A stretch of DNA of 64,000 bases from Paraphaeosphaeria minitans (taxonomy: Eukaryota > Ascomycota > Dothideomycetes > Pleosporales > Didymosphaeriaceae): NCBI GenBank assembly GCA_015832175.1, contig WJXW01000007.1:930001-994000 (forward strand). Reading direction: 5' to 3'. Made by a program: the position numbers and the translations under genes. Position 1 is the first letter of the stretch; the number at the start of each line of letters is the position of its first letter. This document shows positions 44,364-54,543 of this stretch, in pieces. The notes beneath the pieces are model-generated. The model had not been told where the DNA came from. It was given only the letters and a program-made list of their open reading frames with translations, and did not search any database.

Positions 44364-45140
44364 GTTGGAGTGTACGGAGGGATGATTCGGGCGGCGTATT
44401 GGGAGTGAGGTTTATGACGCGCGGGTGGCGCCTAAGAGCTCGGAGTTGGTCGGTGGAAGCTGAAGGCCGTTCGGATATCTATGTTGATTTGGAAGCCGAT
44501 TCTCAGACGGATACCAGTCGATTATCTTGTACAGAAATTCGAGTCGTGTCGAGGTCCGTTGCGGTGCCTTCGAGCCTTAGGTATGAGTTCACGGGCGCGT
44601 CAAAGAAGGGCAGCCAGTAGCTGCTCGACCATGGAAGGCGGCACACAACCATTCAAGAGGCAGTCATTAGTATCTCAGGATACTGAGCTGCACAGTACAA
44701 CAGATGATGAAAGGGCAAAGTGTAAGCGTCCACGACACGACTCCATCCATCCGTCTCGGAGCTAAGCTTGTCGCCGACACGCCTATCATCCTATCATCGC
44801 TCGCGGGGTAGGTACTTGATGCATTATGCACCCTGATCACGTATTCCGGCTCTCCCAAAGGCTTGTCGCAATAACTTACCGCATGGTCCCATGCACTGAC
44901 AGGCAATTATACATGGTTATGATCGTGTTGCACTTCCTTCTCTATGCCAAAGGCCGCTAGGACAGTTGAGCTCTCCCCGCATTGCGACAAGGCGATAAGG
45001 CTGCAACGGGCCCAAGCTTCACGGCCCGAGGCTGGCTCAACCCACATTCAGCCGCGTGCCAGCACCGTGAAGTGAATCGGAGGAGGATCCACTGAGATGG
45101 GCAGACCTGGACGACCAGGAGCAGTTGGGTTTTTGTTCGA
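44364..45140. other. Intergenic region next to pseudogene cluster
   Basis: This spacer of about 780 bases has no supported gene. It begins the non-core segment that runs to about 47.3 kb. Confidence 0.4.
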
Positions 45141-46138
45141 CTAGGTAGGTAGGTACCCGAGACTGTTTTTGGTCGCCGCGGCGATACCCTGGTTGTTCTT
45201 CTCCAGGAACATGAAGTGCGCATTGTCCTTGATACCAACGTCGGCATGCTTGATCCGTTGGTGGTTGGTGAGGCCCATGTGCTTGAAGTACTCGACGTAG
45301 CGCGATATGAGGGCTGGCCCCGCCTGGGATCATTATGTAAGGCACTTTGCTGAGGTGGGTGAGCATGTGGATGGTGACAGTTTGGAGCATGCAGGAGCGC
45401 TTGGCCGGGTCGTCTAGGTAGTCCAACCTCAGCGGTGATACCTGGGTAATGGTCGAGCAGTCCGTTGCTGGTGGATCATACTGCAACGATGTGTACGTGA
45501 GACCACAAGGTCGAGCAGCGGTACGCCCGACCCTAGCAACGGTGGCGTTTCCGATCAAAGAAGTAGGTAAATGGGATATCGCCAGGCTCAACGTTGATGT
45601 TGCCATGCAGCAGATCAGGGCATGCATCTGACCAGGTTGCTGTATAAGCGCAACCGGAAGAATGGCAGACTGTGTATGACTGGCCAATCATGCTGAGAAG
45701 CTGGCATCTAGACATGCGCATAGTGTTCTCCACGTTCGCGTTGGATGAAGAGATGGGAAAGTTGGCCGCAGTGAAGGCGTCAAAGATGGCGTCTCCACGA
45801 GGTCCGTTGCCGGGCCGTTGTCTATGTACGTTTGCCCGTGGGTACGGGTCGAAGTCTTCCGGAGCAGTGAAGCCCTGCTCCTTGATGATGTATGTGGAGC
45901 CAATGCGTAGAGGATACTTTGGGAGAAGCTGCTGGCCATTTCGGTCGCTGGCAGCGGGATCAACAACGTAGACCTGGTATCCTTGGCCAAAGAAGTAAGA
46001 AGCTCACCCCTTGCGATAGTCTGGCGTATGCAGCCATTCTGCACCCTTGTTGACACCCGCAGACACAAAGACCATCGGGTAAGGCTTGTTGACCTTTTTG
46101 GTGGGCGTCAGCTCCTCGACATAGAGTTGGTCGCATTT
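45141..46138 (-). pseudogene. Alpha/beta hydrolase relic (nonsense codon plus two frameshifts)
   Basis: Read on the minus strand, this is the fungal secreted-type alpha/beta hydrolase family: QLYVEELTPTKKVNKPYPMV, EWLHTPDYRKG, then a TGA at 46004-46006 where relatives have Trp, followed at once by ASYFFGQGYQVYVVDP. Later come FTAPEDFDPYPRANVHRQ, PGNGPRGDAIFDAFTAANFP and the nucleophile region TVCHSSGCAYT with NINVEPGDIPF. The frame changes near 45,550 (to ARPCGLTYTSLQYDPPATD) and again near 45,305 (to YVEYFKHMGLTNHQRIKHAD, AHFMFLEKNNQGIA), ending at TAG 45141. The five-prime end, including any signal peptide, is missing where it meets the HET remnant. It is clearly inactive. Confidence 0.8.
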
Positions 46139-46699
46139 TCATGAGCAATCAATCCCTGCCACTGGGTGGCATGGCTTGCTAAAAAAAATCCCCAGCCTGA
46201 ATAGGAACCCCAAAACGTACATTACCTCGTCAGGCGAGAGAGAAATGCTCAGCAACTGGGCAGTTATTCTTTCATCACCGAATCCAGACCAAGGCATTAG
46301 CCAACGTTTGCGACACTCAGACGCTGCCCACGACCATGACGGAAAATCCAGTAGTCCAAGCAATCCTTCGATGACAGGATCCGCCATTACTCCAGCATGA
46401 AACCTAGTCTTGTTTTTACGTTGAAGCACATCAATACTACCTTGGATGGTAATAAGTCGGTCCGATTCCTTGGTCAATCATCGTCGACGGTACTCTTCCA
46501 TAACGTAAATCCATTCAACACTGTCCCTTGATGCCTCATTTTGCGGAATCTTCAAACGTCGTCTTCTTGATCTTACAGCAACCGCCTGCGGAGCCTTCGG
46601 AGATGAGCGTCGTGACTTCGTTGCAAAACTCACAGAGCGCTGGAGCAGCGTCCTCGACATGGGGCTATCTCTCTTCTCCCAAGTGCCAGTCAGTGCCAA
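46139..46699 (-). pseudogene. HET-type (heterokaryon incompatibility) C-terminal remnant
   Basis: The minus strand reads DSVEWIYVMEEYRRR, then TGA at 46478-46480, then LTKESDRLITIQGSIDVLQ, TRFHAGVMADPVIEGLLGLL and DFPSWSWAASECRKRW. The order W-x-Y-x-x-R-x-L-T-x-x-x-D-R-L-x-x-x-x-G followed by G(L/V)-W/M, LL and PSWSWA is the usual stretch downstream of the HET domain in fungal HET proteins. The HET domain proper is not visible. A second TGA ends the segment at 46139, and the hydrolase relic continues in the same frame. It is probably a decayed fragment. The identification rests on short motifs only. Confidence 0.5.
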
Positions 46700-47352
46700 A
46701 TTTTTGAGCTCGTAGGCCTGGGGATCAATTAGTCTATTGTCCCCTGGACGCGACCCAAGCAGTCAACAAGACCGAGCACAAGGATGGGATGCGTAGTCAA
46801 GGCATATAGCCTGAAGAATGACCCAAAAAATCCGTAAAGGTCAGCCAGTAATAGATGGCAGACGGCCAGGAGGTTGATGCCAAAAGCTCCGAGGATGAAA
46901 GGCTGCCACGGATCTCTCTGTTCAAGTGGCAGGTACAGCTGGGACATGCCACCAAGCCCTTTCAGCCCAGCACAAAAAAAGCATCAGACGGGGTCCGAAG
47001 GCCGCCTCCTCTTGGGCAGGGAATAATCCAGGTTTATCTGCATAGACAGCATCCGCCAGCACATGGCTGGCTCGGTTCACGATAAACCCCGTCAGACGTC
47101 GACGCATGGGAGCAACAAACATGCTGATAATATCACTCTTATAGCCTACATCCTACATTATACTCCTCTTCCCCTCTTTCCGGTCCCAGTATGCAGTCCA
47201 GCCCAAGCCCAACCGGGCACCCAATGCCTATACGCCGCGCCAAGTGCAATTGAAAAAAGAATGCCAAAATGTATCATACAAGCACCCGTTGAAACCCAAT
47301 ACCACCACATACATCATCTTTTACACTTCGAAGAGACCCACATACGCAACCT
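46700..47352. other. Intergenic region, no gene seen
   Basis: Minus-strand frames at 46,729-46,947 and 46,922-47,122 have some hydrophobic stretches but no start context, splice logic or family resemblance. The interval probably belongs to the same degraded segment as the two relics. The PDI 3-prime region lies at its end. Confidence 0.35.
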
Positions 47353-49552
47353 CTAGTCGTACTTTCCCAAGCCACCCGATAGCCCGTCCTTCTCTCCAAG
47401 TTGGAAGTACGAGCCTGTTCTCCGCCGCCTCTTAGTAAGGTACGAGGCAGCGATGCCGGCAATGGTGAGACTGAGCAAAAAGATGGGATGGTTGGAACCG
47501 AAGCTGCGGATGGAGTGGAACAAGGACATGAAGGTCCCGGAGGTGGACTTCGGGCTGATAGAGGGCGGGTTCTTTGTTACTTCTTTTACTGTGTCTAGGA
47601 TGGAGGAGCGGCTGGGGCGAATGAGTTCGCCGTGGATGTTGATGTCCCAGTAACGGTGGTTCTATGAGTCCAGTTAGCCAAGCACGAGGAGCTCTCTGAA
47701 GAGGTCACTTACGTCTTCGTCGTTGATGATGACCCGCTCGCCATCTTTCACATCGATGCCAAAGGTCGTGCGAATCCAGCGCTCCCAGAAGACGCCATCC
47801 ACCCACGCGAAGCCAACCTGTTTGCGCTTGATGTCCTTCATGTCGATAACAGTACCTTTGGCATCGCGGAGAGCACGCTGGTCTCCCCTGTCTTTAGCTT
47901 CTTCGATGCGCAATTCTTTAGCCTCTCGGAGCTCCTCGCGTTCAAGCTGGAACATTTGGTCCTCCTTGTCGATCCACTCAAGAGCGGCGTTCTTGAGCTC
48001 GCGCTTAGCAACCTCGAACTCAGCCTTGTTCTCTCGGTCGAGTATCGCAAGTACAACCATCTTTCCGTCCATGATCTCACGAGCGTTCTCACCCTTGAGT
48101 TCTGGGACAATCGGGATCCAGACGGACTTCATCCAGGACATCATCTTCTGCGTATCGCGCATCTCCTTGGGCGTGCGAGGCCCGTAGTAGGTCGGCTTCC
48201 CATCCCTGGACACCATCATGCGCGGCCAGGTGGAGATGTTGAAACGGTCGACCAGAGCCTTGTCGTTCGTCTTGACAAGCTTTGCCTTACCGACCAAGCT
48301 GAGAGTGAGCCGATCAAGCGCCTGGAAATCTTCCGTGGTAGTCGCATGGTCGTAAAAGTACACAAAGATGACCTCATCAGTCTTCTCCATCTCCTTGAAC
48401 TGTGCAAGGTCCACATCACGGATACCCTCGCCCACCACAACAGCCTTGTTCGCATAATCAATAAAATCACCCAGTCCACGCATGCCGTTGTACTCGGTAC
48501 GTTCACTTCCACGGAAGAAGAGGATGGTAGGATACCCCTTGACGCCGGCGCCCTTGCAAAGTCTGTTGTTCGCGTCGCAGTCCACCTCTCCGATACTGAG
48601 CTTGCCTTGCATCTCCCGAGCCATCTGCTGCCAGTTTGGAGCCATTGCCTGGCAATGATGACACCAAGGCGCGTAGAACTTGATGAACCAACCATCGGTC
48701 GTACCTGCGACGAGTTCTTGGAACTTATCCTTGTCGAGAGGCAGCGAGATACCAGAGGGATTCGGGGTCGAAGTGGGCTTCGCAGGCGTGGGTTTGGTCA
48801 CTTTGGCGGGCTCGCTTGTCTTGGAGGGCGCTGCAGAAGTGGAGTCTTTTGCGGCTTCAGCTGCCTTTTCGTTCTCTTTGGCCTCGTCTTCAGTCTCAGG
48901 TCCCGTCTCGACGGAGTTCGCGCCAACCTTTGGCAATTTCGGGCCGCCTTGCTTGCGCGAGCCTGGTTTTATGACCTCCAGAACCTCTTCCACCCAGCCG
49001 CTCAATGTTGACAACTCCTGCTCGCCAATCTTCTTTGAAACCTCTTTGCCATCCTTGTACTGTATAATAGAAGGGTAGTTCTGGATGTTATGTTCCCCGC
49101 ATGTGTCCTTGTACGCCAAACAATCGACCTTTGCGAATTTGAAATCGTACCATCGGGTAAAGGAGTTGAGACCGTTTTCGTCGCTTTCCTGCGATGTGGT
49201 AATGGGCTTGGATGTGTAGTAGAATTCGTATAATGTTTGCCAGGTCGGCTTGAAGCGCATGCAGTGCGGGCACGCGGGCGAGTAATATTCAACAAGCCTG
49301 GAATCGTCAGTGGAGTGAGGTTTCATGCGCTCAAGATCCATACCAGTTTCCATGACTGATTTCCTTGTCCACATCTGTACCGAGTTCCTTCATGGGTGGC
49401 ACGGTCTGGCCATTGAATATGGTATCTGGCACGACCTCGTCTTCCCAACCATCGTCAGCCTTGATATCGCTTTCAAGAGGTGCACGCGGTTCTATGGCGA
49501 CCGATGCGGCAATCGTCGCGAGCGACAGGAGCGAGAATAATACGGAGCGCAT
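47353..49552 (-). CDS. ER-membrane protein disulfide isomerase-like protein (Eps1/TMX type)
   Basis: This is a thioredoxin-fold oxidoreductase of the ER lumen with a membrane anchor, expected to assist disulfide formation or quality control. Minus-strand exons 49344-49552, 47713-49297 and 47353-47661 give 700 aa. A signal peptide (MRSVLFSLLSLATIAASVAI) is followed by a first domain with active site SPACPHCM, a Ser/Thr/Pro/Glu-rich linker (about residues 215-275) and a second domain with APWCHHCQ. Two further thioredoxin-like domains lack CxxC. Near the C-terminus a helix NHPIFLLSLTIAGIAASYL is followed by KRRRR, giving a type I topology, and the tail ends GGLGKYD. The first exon joins as GNW/LVEYYSP. 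It is divergent from the complex I gene. Confidence 0.92.
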
Positions 49553-49871
49553 CGCGGGGAGCGCGTCCTGTCTGCGACAGGCTGGCTTCTAGGTTCAGGG
49601 CCGATCGCAGCGTTGAAAGCTTTGCGAAAGAGCGTGGGACGATTGCACAGGAGAACGTCAACGTGTCTCTGGCGGCTTCTGAGTGGTAGGCAGTGAATGA
49701 GAGGGGCTCGGGGCTGATGCGCGGCGGAAGTACAGTGAGTCCAGGAGCAATGCGCAGCGCCAGCGACAGGGATCTGCTTCCCCGGTGCTTGGCATCGCAA
49801 CTTCCCTTGACGGCATCACTGCTTTGCCCATCAATTGAACCCCCACCTCGCCCCGAACCACCACAATAACC
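49553..49871. promoter_or_regulatory. Bidirectional promoter, PDI-like / complex I subunit
   Basis: This 319-base interval lies between divergent ATGs. The complex I side has the leader CCACCACAATAACC directly before ATG. No specific element is recognisable. Confidence 0.45.
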
Positions 49872-50692
49872 ATGAGGGCAGCTGCACGGCTTCTCGCCGC
49901 CGTCAGGCATGGCAAATACCTCGAGCCCGGCGCACCGACCGGCCTCACCGGCCTGCTCACCCACCCGTCGCCACGCTCAACGCTCCTCTACCACTACCAG
50001 GCGACGCTCGACAAGCTCCAGCAAATCCCGGACTCCTCCGTCTACCGCCAGTCGACCGAAGCGCTCACCAAGCATCGCCTGAAGATCATCGAGGAGGCTG
50101 TCCCCGCAGGATGGGCGCAGTGGCAGGAGACGATCCAGGATAAAATTCACGAAGACCCTGCCAGTTTCAAGACCATCCAAACCTCGCAGGGAACTCTTGT
50201 GGAGCCGCCAAAGTACAAGGAGTTCGATCCTAGGACATTCGAGGCGGCGTGGGATGGAGAGAAGCATGTGCAGTACCCGCCCGGCATGCGCACACAGCAA
50301 CAGCGACGCGCCCATGTCAAGGCCCTTAAGGGCGATGCGAACTACACGCCCGAGCGAACAATATCGCCAATCAAGCTCCCCCCGGAGCCGCAATACACCG
50401 TGGAGGCGTAGGTGCATGTGTCTCAATTGATGATCGTAGCTTACGCGAACAGGATCAACGAGCTCGAGACCAGGCTCGGCGCCGGTCTGATTGAGGAGGT
50501 CATCCAGGTGGCAGAGGGTGAGCACAAGCTCGTGGACGAAATGATCAAGGCGAAGGTGTAAGTCTCCAGCACGCCAATGTCTACCGAGTATGGGCTGATG
50601 AAACCTACAGTTGGGAACCGCTTGAGGAGCAGGCACCCGAGGGCCAATGGAAGTTCTTCGAGCGTGGCCAAAGCGGCCACACTAGAACTTAA
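49872..50692 (+). CDS. NADH:ubiquinone oxidoreductase 29.9-kDa subunit (NDUFA5/B13 homologue)
   Basis: This is an accessory subunit of mitochondrial complex I, in the matrix arm. Exons 49872-50407, 50453-50557 and 50611-50692 give 240 aa. The N-terminus MRAAARLLAAVRHGKYLEPG is Arg/Ala-rich and should be a mitochondrial presequence. The family block follows: GLTGLLTHPSPRSTLLYHYQ, TLDKLQQIPDSSVYRQSTEA and LTKHRLKIIEEAVPAGW. The fungal C-terminal extension includes INELETRLGAGLIEEVIQVA, GEHKLVDEMIKAKVWEPLEE and ends QWKFFERG. Donors are GTAGGT and GTAAGT. The length matches the Neurospora 29.9-kDa subunit better than the shorter animal B13. Confidence 0.93.
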
Positions 50693-50754
50693 GACTCGTA
50701 AAGCATGGACTTTAACAGGAACGGGAATGTGAATAGCGAATGAGGAGGCACTGT

Positions 50755-51085
50755 ACCAAGTAGCACAATGTTTACCATGTCAAGATGTTGTCTGTGACGT
50801 GCAAGCCATCTCAACAGACGAGATATCTACCAAGTAGCACAATGTTTTACCATGTCAAATCTACCAAGTAGCACAATGTTTACCATGTCAAGATGTTGTC
50901 TGTGACGTGCAAGCCATCTCAAGAGACGAGATATCTACCAAGTAGCACAATGTTTTACCATGTCAAATCTACCAAGTAGCACAATGTTTACCACAACATC
51001 TTGCCTCTGACGTGCAAGCCATCCCGAGAGGCACACGAGATATCTACCAAGTAGCAACCATGTTTACCATGTCAAGATTTCCAAT
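50755..51085. repeat. Nested tandem repeat, 74 + 34 bp (108-bp period)
   Basis: The word ACCAAGTAGCA starts at 50755, 50829, 50863, 50937, 50971 and 51046, so spacings alternate 74, 34, 74, 34 and 75. Each is followed by a TGTTTACC/TGTTTTACC tail. The higher-order unit is about 108 bp in two full copies and a part. Copies are nearly identical, which suggests recent amplification. The array begins about 60 bases after the complex I stop. Confidence 0.9.
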
Positions 51086-53219
51086 CCTTGGCCTCTTGGG
51101 ACATTGGAAGGCCCATGTTTTGGATGCGGCGCAGCACTGGGGCTGGATGTTCTCTCGAGGCAGGAAACACGTTGGCAAGTCGCAACGCGTGTCGTGGTAG
51201 CCCCGAAAAAAAAGGGCCGAGGGACCATGTATTGCTTTCGACGTCGGTGTCGGTCCCCAAATCACACTCGTGTGCGAGGTTGATTGGAGCGTGGAATGTG
51301 GGCGAGCGACGAAGAGGCAGCCGTTGGCAGCGGGCATGCGAGCATTGGCTACCCGACTCGCAGGTCGTCATGGGAGTGATGGAAGCGGCTGAGCCAATGC
51401 ATACCATGCGACCCGGACGACGGTTATACCTCCTAGTACACAGTCCCAAGACGAGGTGGGCTGCTGCACGCAGCAATCCTTCATCGGTAGGCTCTGCTCG
51501 ACAAGGCAAGGCGACAAGCAACACCAGCCGCCCAGTCACCTGAGGCGCTCGTTGGACTTTCACTGCAGAGGATCGGCCAACTGCATCCGAGCTAGTCGCC
51601 AGCAGCGCTAAACACTCACAATCGAAACATGAAGGATCCATCAACTGCAATGCGCTCTTGCGTCCTGCCTGACGTGGCGCCGGTATTTTGGAGAGGGCAG
51701 ACTCTCAGAGCGTGTGGCGCGCTGCAACGAGTATCTACTACCGTATCTATTCCGGTCCATGACGTCCGGCCAAGCTGCAAGTTTGATGCACGACATCACT
51801 CGCGCGCTCTTCCCATCCGAGGCTCCGCGGCCAGGCGTGCGAAACGGCGAGTGGGACTTGAGCTTAATTGCACAGCAAGCTACCTAACAGGAGCTACCCA
51901 AGAGGCGCTGGGAGTCGGTGTGAAAACAGCCTCAGGGTTTGGCCCATTGTCAACTGGCTGGGGGCAACGTTCGCTCCGGTGAGCCACTGGCGCGCGTGCT
52001 GGCCATTCCTCGTAGGCCGCTAAGCGGAATGGCAAAGCGGGTGATTCGAGCAGGAAAGCGAGGCCGAGCTACCTAGTGTTGCGGTAAGGTGGTCTAGAGA
52101 GGTCTTGGTGTTGACCATGGCATGGCTGTGATGATCAAGTTCGTGATGAGCGGAACATGTTTTTCCTTGGGCGTGGCCTGACGTTGTACTCGTGCTGGTG
52201 CGGCCTTCTCTCGGAGCTTTCGCTCGTAACGTGGCACTGCGACGGAGGCGTACGGGCTTTCACGTATCTATCGTCTATCCCACGTCTTCTGTGTAGGGTG
52301 TATAGTGCGCCGTGGCACAATTCGAGATACCACCCGCAATGCAACTCCCGACACGGCCAACGCTCACCACGTCACGCTGGCAGGTCGGTGCAGGTCGTCG
52401 GATGCGACACCATCATGGAATCGGCTAAGGACGGGTTGCTGCTTTGAGGACGCCGGCGGAAACACGGCAAGGTCAAAGGGCGAGGGCGAACGCGTGGAGT
52501 ACGTAAGCTCATGACTATCGTCACTGGTGCCAAACTATCTATTCATGAGTGGCTGGGGAGCGGGCTGCTTGGACAAAAGACGCAGAACCGGAGATGGCGC
52601 GACGTTGCCCTGCAGCCGCGCTGGTTTCGTTTGTGAAGAGCGGCCATGTTCCGTGCAGCCTTCTCGAAGCGGCGAATGCACAGGGCATGCGAAGCCGAGC
52701 TGGCGTCGGCCGTTGCGACGAGAGCCGGGGTGTGCTGCATCGTTCCGGGGGGGAGGGGCGTCATCATCGATGGCAAGGTCGTGGCAAGGTCGTGGCAAGG
52801 TCGCGCCACCCGAGGACCGTGGGCTACGCACTGGGTAGCTCTGCTTGCCTCGGGCGCAACGCGCGAGAAGGCCTCCAAAGGCGAGCTTCTTGGAGGCGTT
52901 CGCGGTGAGGCTGGCTGGTGGTGGCAGGTGTTTCGGAGGCGGGAATGATACCTAGGTGGTCTGACCCTGCAAGCCACAGCCGCCATCTGAGTGCTTTGCT
53001 GCGGCGCATCGTCGGGCCATTTCTCGGGGCCAGGGCGCCTCCTGCGGCAAACCAGTCAGCGGCACACAGTCGGCGGCACCAGTCAGCGGCGCCAGTCAAA
53101 GCAAGCACTCGATCTGAGAGGGCGTGGGATGTCCGATGTGCGATGGGCGGCGGATGTGCGACGCCGTAGACGGCTCAGGACCCGGCATGGAACGCGACGC
53201 CGTGTAGCGCGTGCGGAAG

Positions 53220-53365
53220 AGGACACTGGAAGACGGGAGGAGGACGACACTGGAGGACGGTCGAAGGACGACACTGGAGGACGGTCGGAGGACGACACTG
53301 GAGGAAGGTCGGAGGACGACACTGGAGGAAGGTCGGAGGACGACACTGGAAGACGGATGGAGATG
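53220..53365. repeat. 24-bp minisatellite
   Basis: A 24-bp unit built on GGAGGACGACACTGGAGG is repeated about six times with small changes. In one plus-strand frame it would read as repeats of DDTGGRSE, and all frames stay open, so the open frames here are a by-product of repeat length (a multiple of three) and composition. It lies in a GC-rich stretch about 200 bases before the AT-rich island. Confidence 0.85.
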
Positions 53366-53585
53366 GGCGACGGCTTCGCAGACACAAGCACAAGAGCGCG
53401 GGCGGCGTCATGGTGCAGCAGCCGCGGGCGCTGCATCGCACTGTGAATCACGTGGGCAGCGGCCACGCTGCGGCTCGGGGCTCACCCATGGCCCATTCCA
53501 AGGCGCGCGGGACGACGGCCACGGCGAGTGTGGAAACCGTGTGCGCACAGGTCAACACGAGGCGGGCTTGGCGCTAGCTTACTAA

Positions 53586-54340
53586 GCTATTCAGCTGCAC
53601 CATGTCTTGTAAGATTATTGTCCATACTCTTTTAAAACATTTATATAGCTTTAACATTACTATAATCTTTTTCATTATAATTATACTTTACTTAAAGTTT
53701 ATTTAATTTACACTTTAACTCTAGGATTTAAATTAATATAGTAGTATCTATATAATAATAATAAGGCTATTAAGAACATAGTATAAATATATTATGAATA
53801 TTAATATACTCTCGGCTTTAAGACTAAGCCTAGTTAGGAGTTACTAGATTAGGTACACTAGACTTAAGTCTAGTTAATTTAAGTTCTTAGAAGCTATTAG
53901 TTAGATTTAAGCTAGGGCCTATTTAGTTACTATAATTTTACTCCTTAAATTTATTTTACTTTCTATATATAGTAAGTATATAATAAAATTAGAGTTATAT
54001 TCTCTTTAAGTGTAATTTTAATCTTATATAAATAGGTGTAATCTACTAAGAGCACTTTAACTAAAATAACTTTTACTAGTACTATAAAAATCTACCTTTA
54101 TAACTTTTTAAGCCTAAGATTATAATTTTATTTTTTAAATAAATGTAGATCTATTTCTTATGTATTCTTATATTATAGGCTAGTACACTTTTACTACCTA
54201 CTATATATAATAAAATTAAAGAATAAAATTATAATAACTAAATAAGCTTTTAATCTAGCTATGTTATAGTAGAGCGTTGGAAGATTTTATATAGCTACAC
54301 TAAGAAAAAGTCCTACACTAGCGCTATACTTAGAACAGCT
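53586..54340. mobile_element. AT-rich RIP-like island with inverted arms (degraded element)
   Basis: Composition switches sharply from GC-rich to strongly AT-rich at about 53,586 and back at about 54,340. TpA is very frequent while CpG, CpA and TpG are rare, the pattern left by repeat-induced point mutation. Imperfect inverted arms are visible: 53,905-53,975 (ATTTAGTTACTATAATTTTA) against 54,190-54,260 (ATAATAACTAAATAAGC, reverse sense). A perfect 18-bp palindrome lies at 53,857-53,874. No open frame survives. This suits a mutated MITE or transposon fragment; the class cannot be told. A structural AT-rich spacer is the alternative. Confidence 0.6.
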
Positions 54341-54420
54341 AAGATTATGCCCAGATCACAGATTGCGATCACAGCGACCGAACAGGCCCTTAGGTTGACC
54401 TGAATCCTCGGAAAGTGTTG

Positions 54421-54520
54421 ACTAGACCCAAGGCCGATTGACTAGATCCAAGTCAGGCTGACTAGATCCAAGGCAGGTTGACTAGATCCAAGGCAGGTTG
54501 ACTAGATCCAAGTCAGGTTG
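54421..54520. repeat. 20-bp tandem array
   Basis: Five consecutive units of exactly 20 bp based on ACTAGATCCAAGGCAGGTTG run from 54,421, the first and last more diverged. The outer flanks resemble each other: GACCTGAATCC plus AAAGTGTTG at about 54,397-54,420 and GGCTTGAATCC plus AAAGTGTTG at about 54,520-54,543. The array begins about 80 bases after the AT-rich island. Confidence 0.88.
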
Positions 54521-54543
54521 GCTTGAATCCGCGCAAAGTGTTG

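Larger units (their letters stand above)
50693..53580. other. Gene-free accessory region, repeats and GC-rich tract
   Basis: No coding gene is supported over 2.9 kb. Many frames of 100-190 codons overlap on both strands, especially 51,070-51,650 and 52,530-53,580, because the sequence is GC-rich and stop-poor; none has domains or plausible introns. The interval contains a nested tandem repeat at its left end and a 24-bp minisatellite at its right end, and it stops abruptly at an AT-rich island. Confidence 0.55.

Noticed and set aside
46729..47122. Minus-strand hydrophobic frames
   Set aside because: No family resemblance or joinable exons; left as part of a degraded segment.
47956..49011. 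351-codon plus-strand frame
   Set aside because: Antisense shadow of the PDI-like gene.
50755..51085. CRISPR-like spaced repeats
   Set aside because: The spacing is itself repeated and the host is a fungus; this is a nested tandem repeat.
51072..51650. 192-codon minus and 151-codon plus frames
   Set aside because: Mutually overlapping, no recognisable features, in repeat-rich sequence.
52991..53585. Frames of 124-151 codons with DDTGGRSE repeats
   Set aside because: Produced by a 24-bp minisatellite without stops; no gene structure around it.
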